Positions 1 through 7,029 of a stretch of DNA of 9,238 nt are shown piece by piece; positions within the stretch are counted from its first letter, which is position 1; every line of letters starts with the position of its first letter. Where the stretch lies: assembly GCA_038222915.1 (NCBI GenBank), contig JBBRHH010000220.1, positions 1-9,238 on the forward strand, in the 5' to 3' direction. The DNA comes from JBBRHH01 sp038222915 (GTDB taxonomy: Bacteria > Planctomycetota > Phycisphaerae > Tepidisphaerales > Tepidisphaeraceae). The notes below the pieces were generated by a model. It was not told the origin of the DNA, searched no databases, and saw only the letters and a list, made by a program, of their open reading frames with translations. The position numbers and the translations under genes are program-made.

Positions 1-1
1 C

Positions 2-1648
2 AACGCCATCAATTCAGCGGGTCCATCGGCTTACACCAACACCGCCAACGCCACAGTGGTGACGTTGCCCATCGCGCCGATCACACTGACTGCGACCGCG
101 ACGACGACTCAGATTAATCTCGCCTGGTCGGATCAGTCCAACAATGAGACGAGCTTTAGCATTGAGCGCTCGACCGACAACCTGACTTTCGCGCCGATCG
201 GAACTACTCTCGCCAACATCACCACATACGCAGACACGACGGCTGTTGCCGGGCAGAACTACTACTACCGCGTCGACGCCATCAACTCGGCTGGTCCGTC
301 GGCTTACACCAACACCGCCAACGCCACGGTTGTGACGCTTCCGATCGCACCCATCACGCTCACTGCGACGCCGGCCGCAACACAGATCAATCTCGCCTGG
401 TCGGATCGGTCAAACAACGAGACGAGCTTCAGCATCGAACGGTCCACGGATAACCTGACGTTCGCACCGATCGGCTCGACACTGGCGAACGTCGCGACTT
501 ACGCCGACAACACCGCCGTCGCCGGGCAGATTTATTACTACCGCGTCGACGCCATTAATTCGGCAGGTCCATCGGCCTACACCAACACCGCCAACGCGAC
601 GGTACCGCTTTCGCCGCCGCCTCCTGCACCCAAGTACCTCAGCGATCTTCCGTGGGTTTCGGCCACCAACGCCTGGGGTTCGGTCGAGAAGGATCAGACC
701 AATGGCGGCCAGGCAACAGGCGATGGAAATGTCATCACGCTGAATGGCGTGACCTACGCCAAGGGCCTGGGCGTCAACGCCGCTTCCACAATTGTTTACA
801 ACCTTGCTGGCGGATACACATCGTTTCTCTCGGACGTGGGCGTCGACGATGAAGAAGGAACCAAGGGCACCGTTGATTTCCAGGTCTTCGCCGACGGCAT
901 CAAGATCTATGACAGCGGCATCATGGCCGCCACCACCGTCACCCAGTCGCTCAACCTGAATGTGACCGGCGTCAATCAACTGACATTGACCGTCACCGAC
1001 GGCGGCGACGGAGAATCGTACGATCACGCCGACTGGGCCGGGGCGCGTCTGATTCCTTCGACAACAGTGCCGCCCGTGGTAACCATCCCAACGGCACCCA
1101 CCACATTGACCGCAACACCGACGACCACCCTGGTAAATCTGGCGTGGGCGGACAAGTCGAACAATGAGACTGGATTCGTTATCCAGCGCTCAACAAACAA
1201 TGTGACGTTTACGCAGGTTGGCACGACGGTCGCCAATGTAGCGACCTATGCCGACAACACGGCGGTAGCCGGCCAGCTTTATTATTATCGCGTGGATGCG
1301 GTTAACTCGGCAGGCGCATCCACGTTCACCAACACCGCCACCGCGACCGTTCCGCTGCCTCCCCCACCGCCGCCGGTGGTGACGTTGCCGATCGCGCCGA
1401 CAACGCCGTCGATCAGCGCCACCGCGACACAGATCAACTTCAGTTGGCTGGACAAGTCGAACAACGAAACTGGGTTCACTGTGCAGCGCTCGACGGACAA
1501 CAAAACCTACACGCAGATAACACTGACGGCAGCCAACGCGACGACCTACGCCGACACCACGGCGATTGCGGGTCAGGTCTATTATTACAAAGTCGCCGCG
1601 GTTAACTCGGCCGGCACGACCGGGTTCACCAATCCGGTTAGCGCCGCC
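2..1648 (+). repeat. FN3 coding repeat array, 273-bp unit
   Basis: Four full FN3 units of exactly 91 codons start at 56, 329, 1076 and 1376, and the tail of a fifth lies at 2-55. The first two are directly tandem. The NPCBM-like domain separates units 2 and 3, and a short Pro-rich linker separates units 3 and 4. Each unit carries the same core: a VVTxPxAP entry, W-x-D-x-SNNET, Q/ER-S-T-x-N, TYAD-x-TA-x-AGQ and YYY-x-V. Units 1 and 2 differ at about 9 of 91 residues. Units 3 and 4 are clearly more divergent. Confidence 0.9.
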
Positions 1649-2206
1649 GTGCCCCTGCCGGCCGGCTTTAGCCACGGCGACATTGGAACTGTGGGCACCG
1701 CCGGCAGCGCCACATATGCGGGCGGCGTTTACAGCGTGTCGGGCGCAGGCGCTGATATCGACGGCACCGCCGACGCGTTCCATTTCGTTTATAAATCACT
1801 TAGCGGCAACGGCACCATCATTGCGCGGGTGTCGGGCGTTCAGAACACCAACGTCTGGGCCAAGGGCGGCCTGATGATCCGCGAGACGCTCGCCGCCAAC
1901 TCCAGACATGTGGGCGTCTTCATGAGCGCGACCCAGGGACTTATCCAGATCAGCCGATCCACCGCGGGCGGCGCCACCGCGATCTCCGGTGCCTTCGCTT
2001 CCACGGCACCATACTGGCTCAAGCTCGTCCGTGTCGGCAATGTGTTCACGTCCTACCGCTCCACCAATGGCACGACCTGGACGGTCGTAAGCACCGCGAC
2101 TGTGACGATGGCGACCAACGTTTATATCGGCCTGGCGGTAACTTCGAAGAGCACCACGACACTGAACAAGACGACGTTTGACAATGTGAGCGTGACGGCT
2201 GGATAG
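2..2206 (+). CDS. Secreted FN3/NPCBM repeat protein, 5' partial
   Basis: This is the C-terminal part of a large, probably extracellular, carbohydrate-associated protein. The frame is open from base 2. The first 18 codons encode the tail of another FN3 repeat (NAINSAGPSAYTNT...), so the GTG at 56 is not a start and the gene begins left of the window. Domains in order: FN3 tail (2-55), FN3 (56-328), FN3 (329-601), Pro-rich linker (SPPPPAP), NPCBM-like domain (about 635-1060, with WGSVEKDQTNGG, KGLGVNAAS, DDEEGTKGTVDFQVFADG and HADWAGARL), FN3 (1076-1348), linker of six prolines, FN3 (1376-1648), then a concanavalin-like beta-sandwich resembling DUF1349 (about 1664-2200, with WAKGGLMIRE and WLKLVRVGN). 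NPCBM domains are known next to glycoside hydrolase modules, so a catalytic module may lie upstream, but none is visible here. No membrane anchor or sorting signal is seen at the C-terminus. The stop is TAG, 17 bases from the convergent neighbour's stop. The domain calls are solid; the overall function is unknown. Confidence 0.9.
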   Translation, partial: NAINSAGPSAYTNTANATVVTLPIAPITLTATATTTQINLAWSDQSNNETSFSIERSTDNLTFAPIGTTLANITTYADTTAVAGQNYYYRVDAINSAGPSAYTNTANATVVTLPIAPITLTATPAATQINLAWSDRSNNETSFSIERSTDNLTFAPIGSTLANVATYADNTAVAGQIYYYRVDAINSAGPSAYTNTANATVPLSPPPPAPKYLSDLPWVSATNAWGSVEKDQTNGGQATGDGNVITLNGVTYAKGLGVNAASTIVYNLAGGYTSFLSDVGVDDEEGTKGTVDFQVFADGIKIYDSGIMAATTVTQSLNLNVTGVNQLTLTVTDGGDGESYDHADWAGARLIPSTTVPPVVTIPTAPTTLTATPTTTLVNLAWADKSNNETGFVIQRSTNNVTFTQVGTTVANVATYADNTAVAGQLYYYRVDAVNSAGASTFTNTATATVPLPPPPPPVVTLPIAPTTPSISATATQINFSWLDKSNNETGFTVQRSTDNKTYTQITLTAANATTYADTTAIAGQVYYYKVAAVNSAGTTGFTNPVSAAVPLPAGFSHGDIGTVGTAGSATYAGGVYSVSGAGADIDGTADAFHFVYKSLSGNGTIIARVSGVQNTNVWAKGGLMIRETLAANSRHVGVFMSATQGLIQISRSTAGGATAISGAFASTAPYWLKLVRVGNVFTSYRSTNGTTWTVVSTATVTMATNVYIGLAVTSKSTTTLNKTTFDNVSVTAG

Positions 2207-2223
2207 CTATCAAAGATCGCTGC

Positions 2224-3174
2224 TTACACCTGCACGCGCGTATCGCCGAAGAGTGCGGCGTGATTGGTGGCGCCTTTCTGCAGCTTGATCGTAAAGGATT
2301 GGGCCGGAGTGGATTGTCTGTATAGATTAGGCGCGGCCTGGCGGACGATGTAGGTGCCGAAGGGTTCGACCAGACTGAAACGCCCGTTGGCGTCGGTCTT
2401 GATCTGAATTTCGAAGGGGTCGAACTGGCCGTTGTTGTTGAAGTCGAGGTAGACGGTCGCGTTGGCGAGGCCCTTTTCCTTGCCGTTTTTCTTCTTGTCG
2501 TTGTTGGTGTCGTTGAAGACACTCCCGGTAATGAAGCCCATCGGGGACGAGACGACGAGGGAGACGTTGTCGGCGTAGCCGTCGGTGACGTTGCCGGCGA
2601 CGCGTGAAAAATGGAGCTGGATCTGGATGTAGCGGGTGTTGGCGGGGATTGCGCCTGTAAACGATTCGAACTGGAGAGAGGTTTGGTTGGCGCGATCGCT
2701 TGCGGTGACCGGACCGACTGTCGCCGTGGAGATGATGTTGAGGGAGGCACCCTGGAAATTGGCGGAAAGGCTGGCGGTGTCGAGCTGTGCCCCGTTGCCG
2801 CCGAAATAGCCCGAGAGGGCGAAGCTGGCGAGGCTGCCATCGGTGAAGGAGGCAATGGAAGAGATGTTGATGGTTTGGAAGAGATCGGAGGAGGCGTTGA
2901 GGCCGCCGGAGAAAAAGTTTTTGCCGCGGAGCCTGGGGCCGGGGGAGGACGTTTGGAGGAAACTGGGAGAACCGTATTTTACGACGGTCGGGCCAGCGCC
3001 GAACCAACTGCGCGGAGAGACGATGGTGGCGGAATTGGATGCGCCAACGTTGGCTTCAGCGCCAGGATTGAGGATGAGGTTTTGGCCGAAGGTGGCGCTG
3101 AGAAGCTGGCGCGATTCGAGGGGCTCGAGGGCGGGCAGGCGTCGGAGGTTGTTTATTTTTCTCTGGCGGTTCAT
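2224..3174 (-). CDS. LEPR-XLL secreted protein with SdrD/Cna-B-like C-terminal domain
   Basis: A 316-residue secreted protein of unknown function. I place the start at the ATG at 3174 because it puts MNRQRKINNLRR directly before the LEPR-XLL motif (LEPLESRQLLSA, residues 16-27). The frame is open further up to a codon at 3327, but that extension reads like non-coding, polar and Pro-rich sequence. No clear Shine-Dalgarno supports either start. Residues about 30-208 look like a beta-sandwich of the carbohydrate-binding/DUF642-like type, opening with NLILNPGAEAN. Residues about 214-312 match an SdrD B-like/Cna-B fold: GSVFNDTNND, then DFNNNGQFDPFE, then DANGRFSLVEPFGTYIVRQ. The Asp/Asn-rich loops suggest calcium binding. 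LEPR-XLL is known as an N-terminal signature of exported planctomycete proteins; its processing is not well understood. The gene converges on the FN3 protein gene, which may share an extracellular role. Confidence 0.85.
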   Translation of the reverse strand: MNRQRKINNLRRLPALEPLESRQLLSATFGQNLILNPGAEANVGASNSATIVSPRSWFGAGPTVVKYGSPSFLQTSSPGPRLRGKNFFSGGLNASSDLFQTINISSIASFTDGSLASFALSGYFGGNGAQLDTASLSANFQGASLNIISTATVGPVTASDRANQTSLQFESFTGAIPANTRYIQIQLHFSRVAGNVTDGYADNVSLVVSSPMGFITGSVFNDTNNDKKKNGKEKGLANATVYLDFNNNGQFDPFEIQIKTDANGRFSLVEPFGTYIVRQAAPNLYRQSTPAQSFTIKLQKGATNHAALFGDTRVQV

Positions 3175-3312
3175 GGGCTTTGCTTGCGGGTTCTCGGCCC
3201 GGCAGACCAGCTTTGTACTATTCGGCGTTGGGCGGTCGTGTTCTTCACTTGATTGGATGGGATCGTGGCTATTGGGCTTGGAAGGCGGGTTGGTGAGCGT
3301 TGATGCCGAGGC

Positions 3313-3326
3313 TGTGCAATTGCACA
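3313..3326. promoter_or_regulatory. 14-bp perfect palindrome, possible operator
   Basis: TGTGCAATTGCACA is identical to its own reverse complement. It lies in the 241-base gap between the last gene of the respiratory operon (ending at 3416) and the LEPR-XLL gene, about 140 bases upstream of the latter's start. Symmetry of this length suits a dimeric transcription factor such as a MarR, TetR or LacI type, but no regulator gene is nearby and no convincing -35/-10 pair was found next to it. As a hairpin it would have almost no loop, so a terminator is unlikely. The rest of the gap shows no gene, only short GC-rich near-repeats such as CGGTTGCGGTTCCG on the minus strand. Confidence 0.3.
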
Positions 3327-3415
3327 ACGGAAGCGGAACCGCAACCGCGACGATTCCCGGGTGGGACAGGGAACCGTGATGAGTAGTGCGGATCGATAGT
3401 TGTCCCGAATATGCC

Positions 3416-3715
3416 TCAGCTGGCGGATTTCAGGAAGTCGGTGATCTTCTGGGCCTCCTGGCCGGTGAGATTGGCTCGGAGACGCATGTGATGGACGGTT
3501 ACTTCCCACTGCGCCGCGCTATAACTATCGGGGCTGCGAAGGTTGTGGCAGCGCATGCAGTTGTCGCTCCACAACTGCGCCCCTGACTTCTCGGCCACCT
3601 GTGAATCGGCGTGGGTTGTGGCGGTTGACGTGTTTGACGTGCAGCCCACGGTCACAACGGCTCCCGCAATGAACATCCCTGAGGTCAGCAAGATCAATGT
3701 TAGTTTTGTACGCAT
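3416..3715 (-). CDS. Small lipoprotein-like monohaem cytochrome c
   Basis: A 99-residue exported c-type cytochrome, last gene of the respiratory operon. The start at 3715 is decided by a strong AAAGGAG five bases upstream; the in-frame GTG at 3730 lies before that site and is rejected. Residues 1-24 form a signal sequence ending TVGC, so Cys25 may be lipidated. The box is imperfect, with Thr at -3, and an ordinary signal peptide remains possible. The haem motif is CMRCH (Cys53, Cys56, His57). Met77 in HHMRLRANLT is the likely distal ligand, followed by a typical C-terminal helix (ITDFLKSAS). The W-x5-HHMR-x-RANLT pattern resembles small membrane-tethered haem domains of respiratory complexes. 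It probably shuttles electrons in the periplasm, held at a membrane. Its partner is not known. Confidence 0.85.
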   Translation of the reverse strand: MRTKLTLILLTSGMFIAGAVVTVGCTSNTSTATTHADSQVAEKSGAQLWSDNCMRCHNLRSPDSYSAAQWEVTVHHMRLRANLTGQEAQKITDFLKSAS

Positions 3716-3720
3716 GACGG

Positions 3721-3727
3721 CTCCTTT
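3721..3727 (-). promoter_or_regulatory. Shine-Dalgarno site of the small cytochrome, overlapping porin stop
   Basis: AAAGGAG on the minus strand lies five bases before the ATG at 3715. Its first base is the last base of the porin's TGA (3727-3729), so the ribosome ending the porin sits on the next initiation site, which favours translational coupling. It is one of the best Shine-Dalgarno sequences in the window and fixes the start of the small cytochrome. Confidence 0.75.
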
Positions 3728-5097
3728 CACAGTCCGAGTCCGAGTTGAATAAAAAACGCATTCGCTCCCGCGTCGTTTTTTCTGTTGTCGAATTCGTAGG
3801 CCACTTTGAAGACGGCCGCTGGCGTGATCCAGTAGTCGACCCCCAGGGCCAACCGTCGTTCATGCTCGCCGCCCGGCGCGCCGAGGGGACTCGTCAGTGC
3901 ATCGAAGCGGGCGACGTATTCAATGTTCCGCAGGAACTTGTTGTGCACCATCGTCGGGCGGTAGGCGAGTAGGACGTATCCGCCGTTGCGCGAGTTTCGA
4001 AAGCTGACGGGTCCGAATCCGAGTTGGCCGTTGCGATCGTACGTGGCATTGCCGACATCTGACCAGACCCAGCTTCCATTAATGTCGATCGTGCCGAAGA
4101 TCTGCGCGAATTCCTTGCGGTAGGCAAAGTCGACTGCCTGGATGACCGTATTGAAGTCTCCAAACCCGGCGGAGCCGGCCTTTCCGTACTGAATCGAATA
4201 GCCGACTTCGAGCTCGGTGATTGGCTGAAGCCCGATGCGACCTCCCACCGCCTTGTTGTTGTTCAAATCGCTGTAGTTGTCGAAGTGCAACTGGCCTGCC
4301 GATCCGGAATCCTGCGTCTCGAGGTTGGGTCCATTGGAGACGTAGGCGTCGTAAAGAATCTTCATTCCGTGAGGCACGGGAACAGCCCCGGAAGCATAAA
4401 AGCCCACGATAGAGCCGGGTGCCAGGCCGCCGTCGCTGAAGACGAGAGGATCGTCGGGAAGCTTATTGATCCATGGCGGATCAAAGTGGCGGTGATAAGC
4501 GCCAAATGGCGCCACGAAGAGGCCGCCGCCGACGATCAGGTTGTCGTTGACGATGAACGAGACATTGGCGATGGTCAATTCAACGCTGGTGCTTGATGCG
4601 CCATTGTCGTCATTGCTGATGCCGATATCGGCGGCCGCCTCGATCAACAGTCGTTCATAGGGTTGCCAGAGGACCAGCGGCGCGATGCCGGCGAAGAAAG
4701 TGGATTTGGTGCCGCGCTGCGAAGTAAAACCGACAGCGGCGTCGCCGGCGATGACCAGCTTTTCCGTGCCTGGTCGGACTTCCCGCAACTGGCCTTTGAG
4801 TTCGCGCAGCGTTTTGTCTATGTCATCCAGGTCGTCGCTGGTTGCCGGGGTCGCTCCACCTTGTGGTTGCGCGACCAACTGCGGCTGCGGGCGCGTCGTT
4901 GCGACCTCGGCCTGTCGTGCCTTCTTAAGTTCCGCAAACTCTCTTTTGAGCTCCTCGTGGTCCTTTTTCAGTTGCTCGTACTCGGCGCGTGAGACAGTAC
5001 CTTCCCTGACTGGGGGCGCGTCCTGGCCGCCGGCCGGTGATAGCGCCAGCGCGAGTGCGCCGACACTCAGTGTCATGACAAGGGATCGCTTGCTCAT
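3727..5097 (-). CDS. Outer-membrane porin with N-terminal coiled coil
   Basis: A 456-residue predicted outer-membrane beta-barrel. The start at 5097 (MSKRSLVM) is chosen because it begins a clean signal peptide (hydrophobic residues 6-20, cleavage near AGGQ-DAPP) and has a GGAG seven bases upstream. An upstream in-frame codon at 5172 would lie within the preceding cytochrome gene. Residues about 36-62 form a charged heptad coiled coil (EYEQLKKDHEELKREFAELKKA), followed by a Gln/Pro/Thr-rich linker. Residues about 88-106 form a second short helix (DDIDKTLRELKGQLREV). From about 112 onward, alternating amphipathic strands and Gly/Asn-rich turns indicate the barrel, ending FFIQLGLGL. Coiled coil plus barrel matches the general planctomycete porin style, in which the coil may trimerise or reach into the periplasm. 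The substrate is unknown. Position between two cytochrome c genes is the notable context. The barrel is well supported; a named family is not. Confidence 0.85.
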   Translation of the reverse strand: MSKRSLVMTLSVGALALALSPAGGQDAPPVREGTVSRAEYEQLKKDHEELKREFAELKKARQAEVATTRPQPQLVAQPQGGATPATSDDLDDIDKTLRELKGQLREVRPGTEKLVIAGDAAVGFTSQRGTKSTFFAGIAPLVLWQPYERLLIEAAADIGISNDDNGASSTSVELTIANVSFIVNDNLIVGGGLFVAPFGAYHRHFDPPWINKLPDDPLVFSDGGLAPGSIVGFYASGAVPVPHGMKILYDAYVSNGPNLETQDSGSAGQLHFDNYSDLNNNKAVGGRIGLQPITELEVGYSIQYGKAGSAGFGDFNTVIQAVDFAYRKEFAQIFGTIDINGSWVWSDVGNATYDRNGQLGFGPVSFRNSRNGGYVLLAYRPTMVHNKFLRNIEYVARFDALTSPLGAPGGEHERRLALGVDYWITPAAVFKVAYEFDNRKNDAGANAFFIQLGLGL

Positions 5098-5119
5098 AAA
5101 CCATCTCCGGGAAAATTGG

Positions 5120-5548
5120 TTATTGCTTGAGAGTTCGGACGTAGTTGATGACCTGCCATCGCTCGGTTTCACTCAAGGTCTTCTCATACGAAGGCATGGG
5201 CTTGCGCCCTTCGGTGAGTTTCCAGAACAGCTCGCCGTCGGTCTCCGCGGCAATTTTGGGATCGGACAAATCCCTGGGCTTGGGGTTAAAGGCGATGGAG
5301 GCGGGCCCGTCGCCTTTGCCCTTCTCGCCGTGACAGGCGAGACAGTTGCCCAGATAGACTTTTTTTCCGGCGGCGGTGCTATCCGCATCGTTTGGAACGG
5401 GATTCTTCTTGGCGGCGGCTCGCGCGGGGGCCTTCCAGTCGGCCGGGGGATCATCGGCTGAGAACAATTGGGTTGTGACCAGTGCCAACAACAGAATGCC
5501 GATGATCGCACCTGGCGATCTGGTGAGGATTGTTTTTTGACTGTCCAT
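5120..5548 (-). CDS. Monohaem class I cytochrome c
   Basis: A 142-residue periplasmic or membrane-anchored cytochrome c. Residues 13-30 form one hydrophobic segment (GAIIGILLLALVTTQLFS), serving as signal peptide or anchor; there is no lipobox. The haem motif is CLACH (Cys69, Cys72, His73), followed by GEKGKGDGPAS, and the likely distal ligand is Met118 in KPMPSYE. The C-terminal helix ERWQVINYVRTLKQ is standard for the class I fold. The start at 5548 has GGAG seven bases upstream. It follows the cytochrome b-c fusion by 29 bases and precedes the porin by 22, so it is cotranscribed with both. It most likely accepts electrons from the bc complex and passes them to a terminal oxidase or another periplasmic acceptor. 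The terminal acceptor is not in the window. Confidence 0.92.
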   Translation of the reverse strand: MDSQKTILTRSPGAIIGILLLALVTTQLFSADDPPADWKAPARAAAKKNPVPNDADSTAAGKKVYLGNCLACHGEKGKGDGPASIAFNPKPRDLSDPKIAAETDGELFWKLTEGRKPMPSYEKTLSETERWQVINYVRTLKQ

Positions 5549-5577
5549 ATCGTTGCTCCACTTGCGTGAACGGGCGG

Positions 5578-6993
5578 TTATTTGACGGCAAAGGCGCGGA
5601 CGTACGTCGCCAACGCATTAATCTGCTCCTGGCTGAGCTTGTCTTTGAACGCGGGCATTAATGGGTCTTTCCCGTCATGAATGCGGAGGATGAAGTCATC
5701 GTTCGACTTGGTCTTCTGCCAGGCCGGATCGGTGAGATTGGGAAGCGTGGGGAATGCGGCGCGCAGCGCGTTACCCGTGCCATCGACGGCGTGGCAGGCG
5801 AGGCAGTGCGTGGCGTAGAGTTCGGTGACGTTTACCTTTTGAAGCGGAGCAGCCGGCGGCTTTGGAAGAGGTGCGGAGGCAGCGGAGGCAGCGGGTTGGG
5901 TCATCCGCGCATCGGTCGCCACTGCCCCGATGGTTAGTCCCACCAGCGCGACGGTGCTGATGCCGAAGATTGTCATCGCGATAGGCCGGCGACGCGGGTC
6001 GCGGAGGGGATTGCGATCTATCAGCGGCCAACAGAATAGTACGAGGAAGAAGACGGACGGGAGAATGAATGTGCCGACGACCTCGTACGACCCGCGGAAA
6101 TACTTCAGCAGTTGGAAGAGGAACATGAAGTACCACTCCGGCCGGGCTTCAAACGCCTTGGAGGGGTCGGCCATGTCGCCGAGGGGTGCTGGGTATTTGT
6201 AAGTCCAGCCAACAAGAATCAGGAGCAATACGAGCGCGACCAAAGCGTCTTTGCAGACCTGGCCGGGCCAGAAGGGTTCCTGGTCTTTTAACAGGTCGGC
6301 TTTGTTCCGCCACCAGGCGGTGGTGACGCCGTGGAGACGAAAGAAGTACAAGTGAACAACGATCAGCCCCATGATCGCGCCGGGCAAGACGAACCCGTGG
6401 AGTGAGAAGAATCGCGTGAGGGTCAGGTTGCCAAGATCGGGCCCTCCCTGCAGGAGCAGACGCAAGCGCTCACCGATCAGCGGAATTGTGCCAACAATTC
6501 CGAGGCCGACTTTGCTGGACCAATAAGCGCGCTCATCCCAGGGCAGGAGGTATCCGGTAAACGCGAGACCGAGCGTTGCCGCCAGGAGAAGAACGCCGGT
6601 CATCCACGTGAGCTCGCGGGGGCGTTTGTAAGCACCCCAGAGGAAGACTTGTGCAAGGTGAAACAACAGGAGAATAACCATGGAGCTTGACCCCCAGTGG
6701 TGAACGCCGCGAATGAGCCAGCCGAGAGGCACTTCCTGTTGAATGTAGTTCACGCTCTGCCACGCCGTGCCGACGGATGGCGCGTAGCATGTGACCAGCA
6801 GCACTCCGGTAATGACTTGCAGGGCGAAATTAAAAAGCAGCAGGCTTCCAAATGCGGCCGCCCAGCGTGAACCGCCCAGGATGGGCTCGAGAAGCAGATG
6901 CTCTTTAAGTTGGCGCCAGCCAGTGCGGGACCCGAAGAAGCCAGATGTCGCCGGCGATATGGTCTTCTGGACTGGTTGTTCAAGATCCATCAT
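5578..6993 (-). CDS. Cytochrome b fused to C-terminal cytochrome c (bc complex core)
   Basis: A 471-residue inner-membrane core of a quinol:cytochrome c oxidoreductase, three parts in one chain. Residues about 25-225 are the cytochrome b6-like four-helix part. The b-haem ligands are His98 and His112 (spacing 14) and His199 and His214 (spacing 15, the b6f/menaquinol type rather than the 14 of bc1). Residues about 235-360 correspond to subunit IV, with the quinol-site motif PEWY at 285-288 and helices near 247-265, 305-325 and 338-358. An Ala/Pro linker (about 366-385) leads to a cytochrome c domain with CLACH (Cys397, Cys400, His401) and Met446 in PLMPAFKDKLS. This domain takes the place of cytochrome c1. 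By hand alignment the b6 Cys35 position is Ala47, so the covalent haem ci of b6f is probably absent. Two adjacent ATGs (6993, 6990) are possible starts; the Shine-Dalgarno is weak. It lies 36 bases after the Rieske gene. Confidence 0.93.
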   Translation of the reverse strand: MMDLEQPVQKTISPATSGFFGSRTGWRQLKEHLLLEPILGGSRWAAAFGSLLLFNFALQVITGVLLVTCYAPSVGTAWQSVNYIQQEVPLGWLIRGVHHWGSSSMVILLLFHLAQVFLWGAYKRPRELTWMTGVLLLAATLGLAFTGYLLPWDERAYWSSKVGLGIVGTIPLIGERLRLLLQGGPDLGNLTLTRFFSLHGFVLPGAIMGLIVVHLYFFRLHGVTTAWWRNKADLLKDQEPFWPGQVCKDALVALVLLLILVGWTYKYPAPLGDMADPSKAFEARPEWYFMFLFQLLKYFRGSYEVVGTFILPSVFFLVLFCWPLIDRNPLRDPRRRPIAMTIFGISTVALVGLTIGAVATDARMTQPAASAASAPLPKPPAAPLQKVNVTELYATHCLACHAVDGTGNALRAAFPTLPNLTDPAWQKTKSNDDFILRIHDGKDPLMPAFKDKLSQEQINALATYVRAFAVK

Positions 6994-7029
6994 TCACGCA
7001 CATTCATCCGGGTAAACCGCGGCCGCATG

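Noticed and set aside
56..601. Direct repeats considered as CRISPR or mobile-element repeats
   Set aside because: The period is 273 bases, in frame, and encodes FN3 domains. There are no short identical repeats with unique spacers and no terminal inverted repeats or transposase.
2046..2855. 269-codon minus-strand open frame
   Set aside because: The translation is dominated by Ser, Pro, Arg and Thr, typical of an out-of-frame read. It overlaps both the FN3 protein and the LEPR-XLL gene, which are supported by domains.
2611..3252. 213-codon plus-strand open frame
   Set aside because: It is antisense to the LEPR-XLL gene, rich in Gly and Glu, and has no recognisable fold or start signal.
3175..3327. 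N-terminal extension of the LEPR-XLL protein to 3327
   Set aside because: The extra 51 residues are polar and Pro-rich with no signal peptide, cross the palindrome, and move the LEPR-XLL motif away from the N-terminus, where it normally lies.
4685..5461. 258-codon plus-strand open frame
   Set aside because: It spans the porin start and most of a cytochrome c gene on the other strand. It has no motif, and the minus-strand genes have a haem motif and signal peptides.
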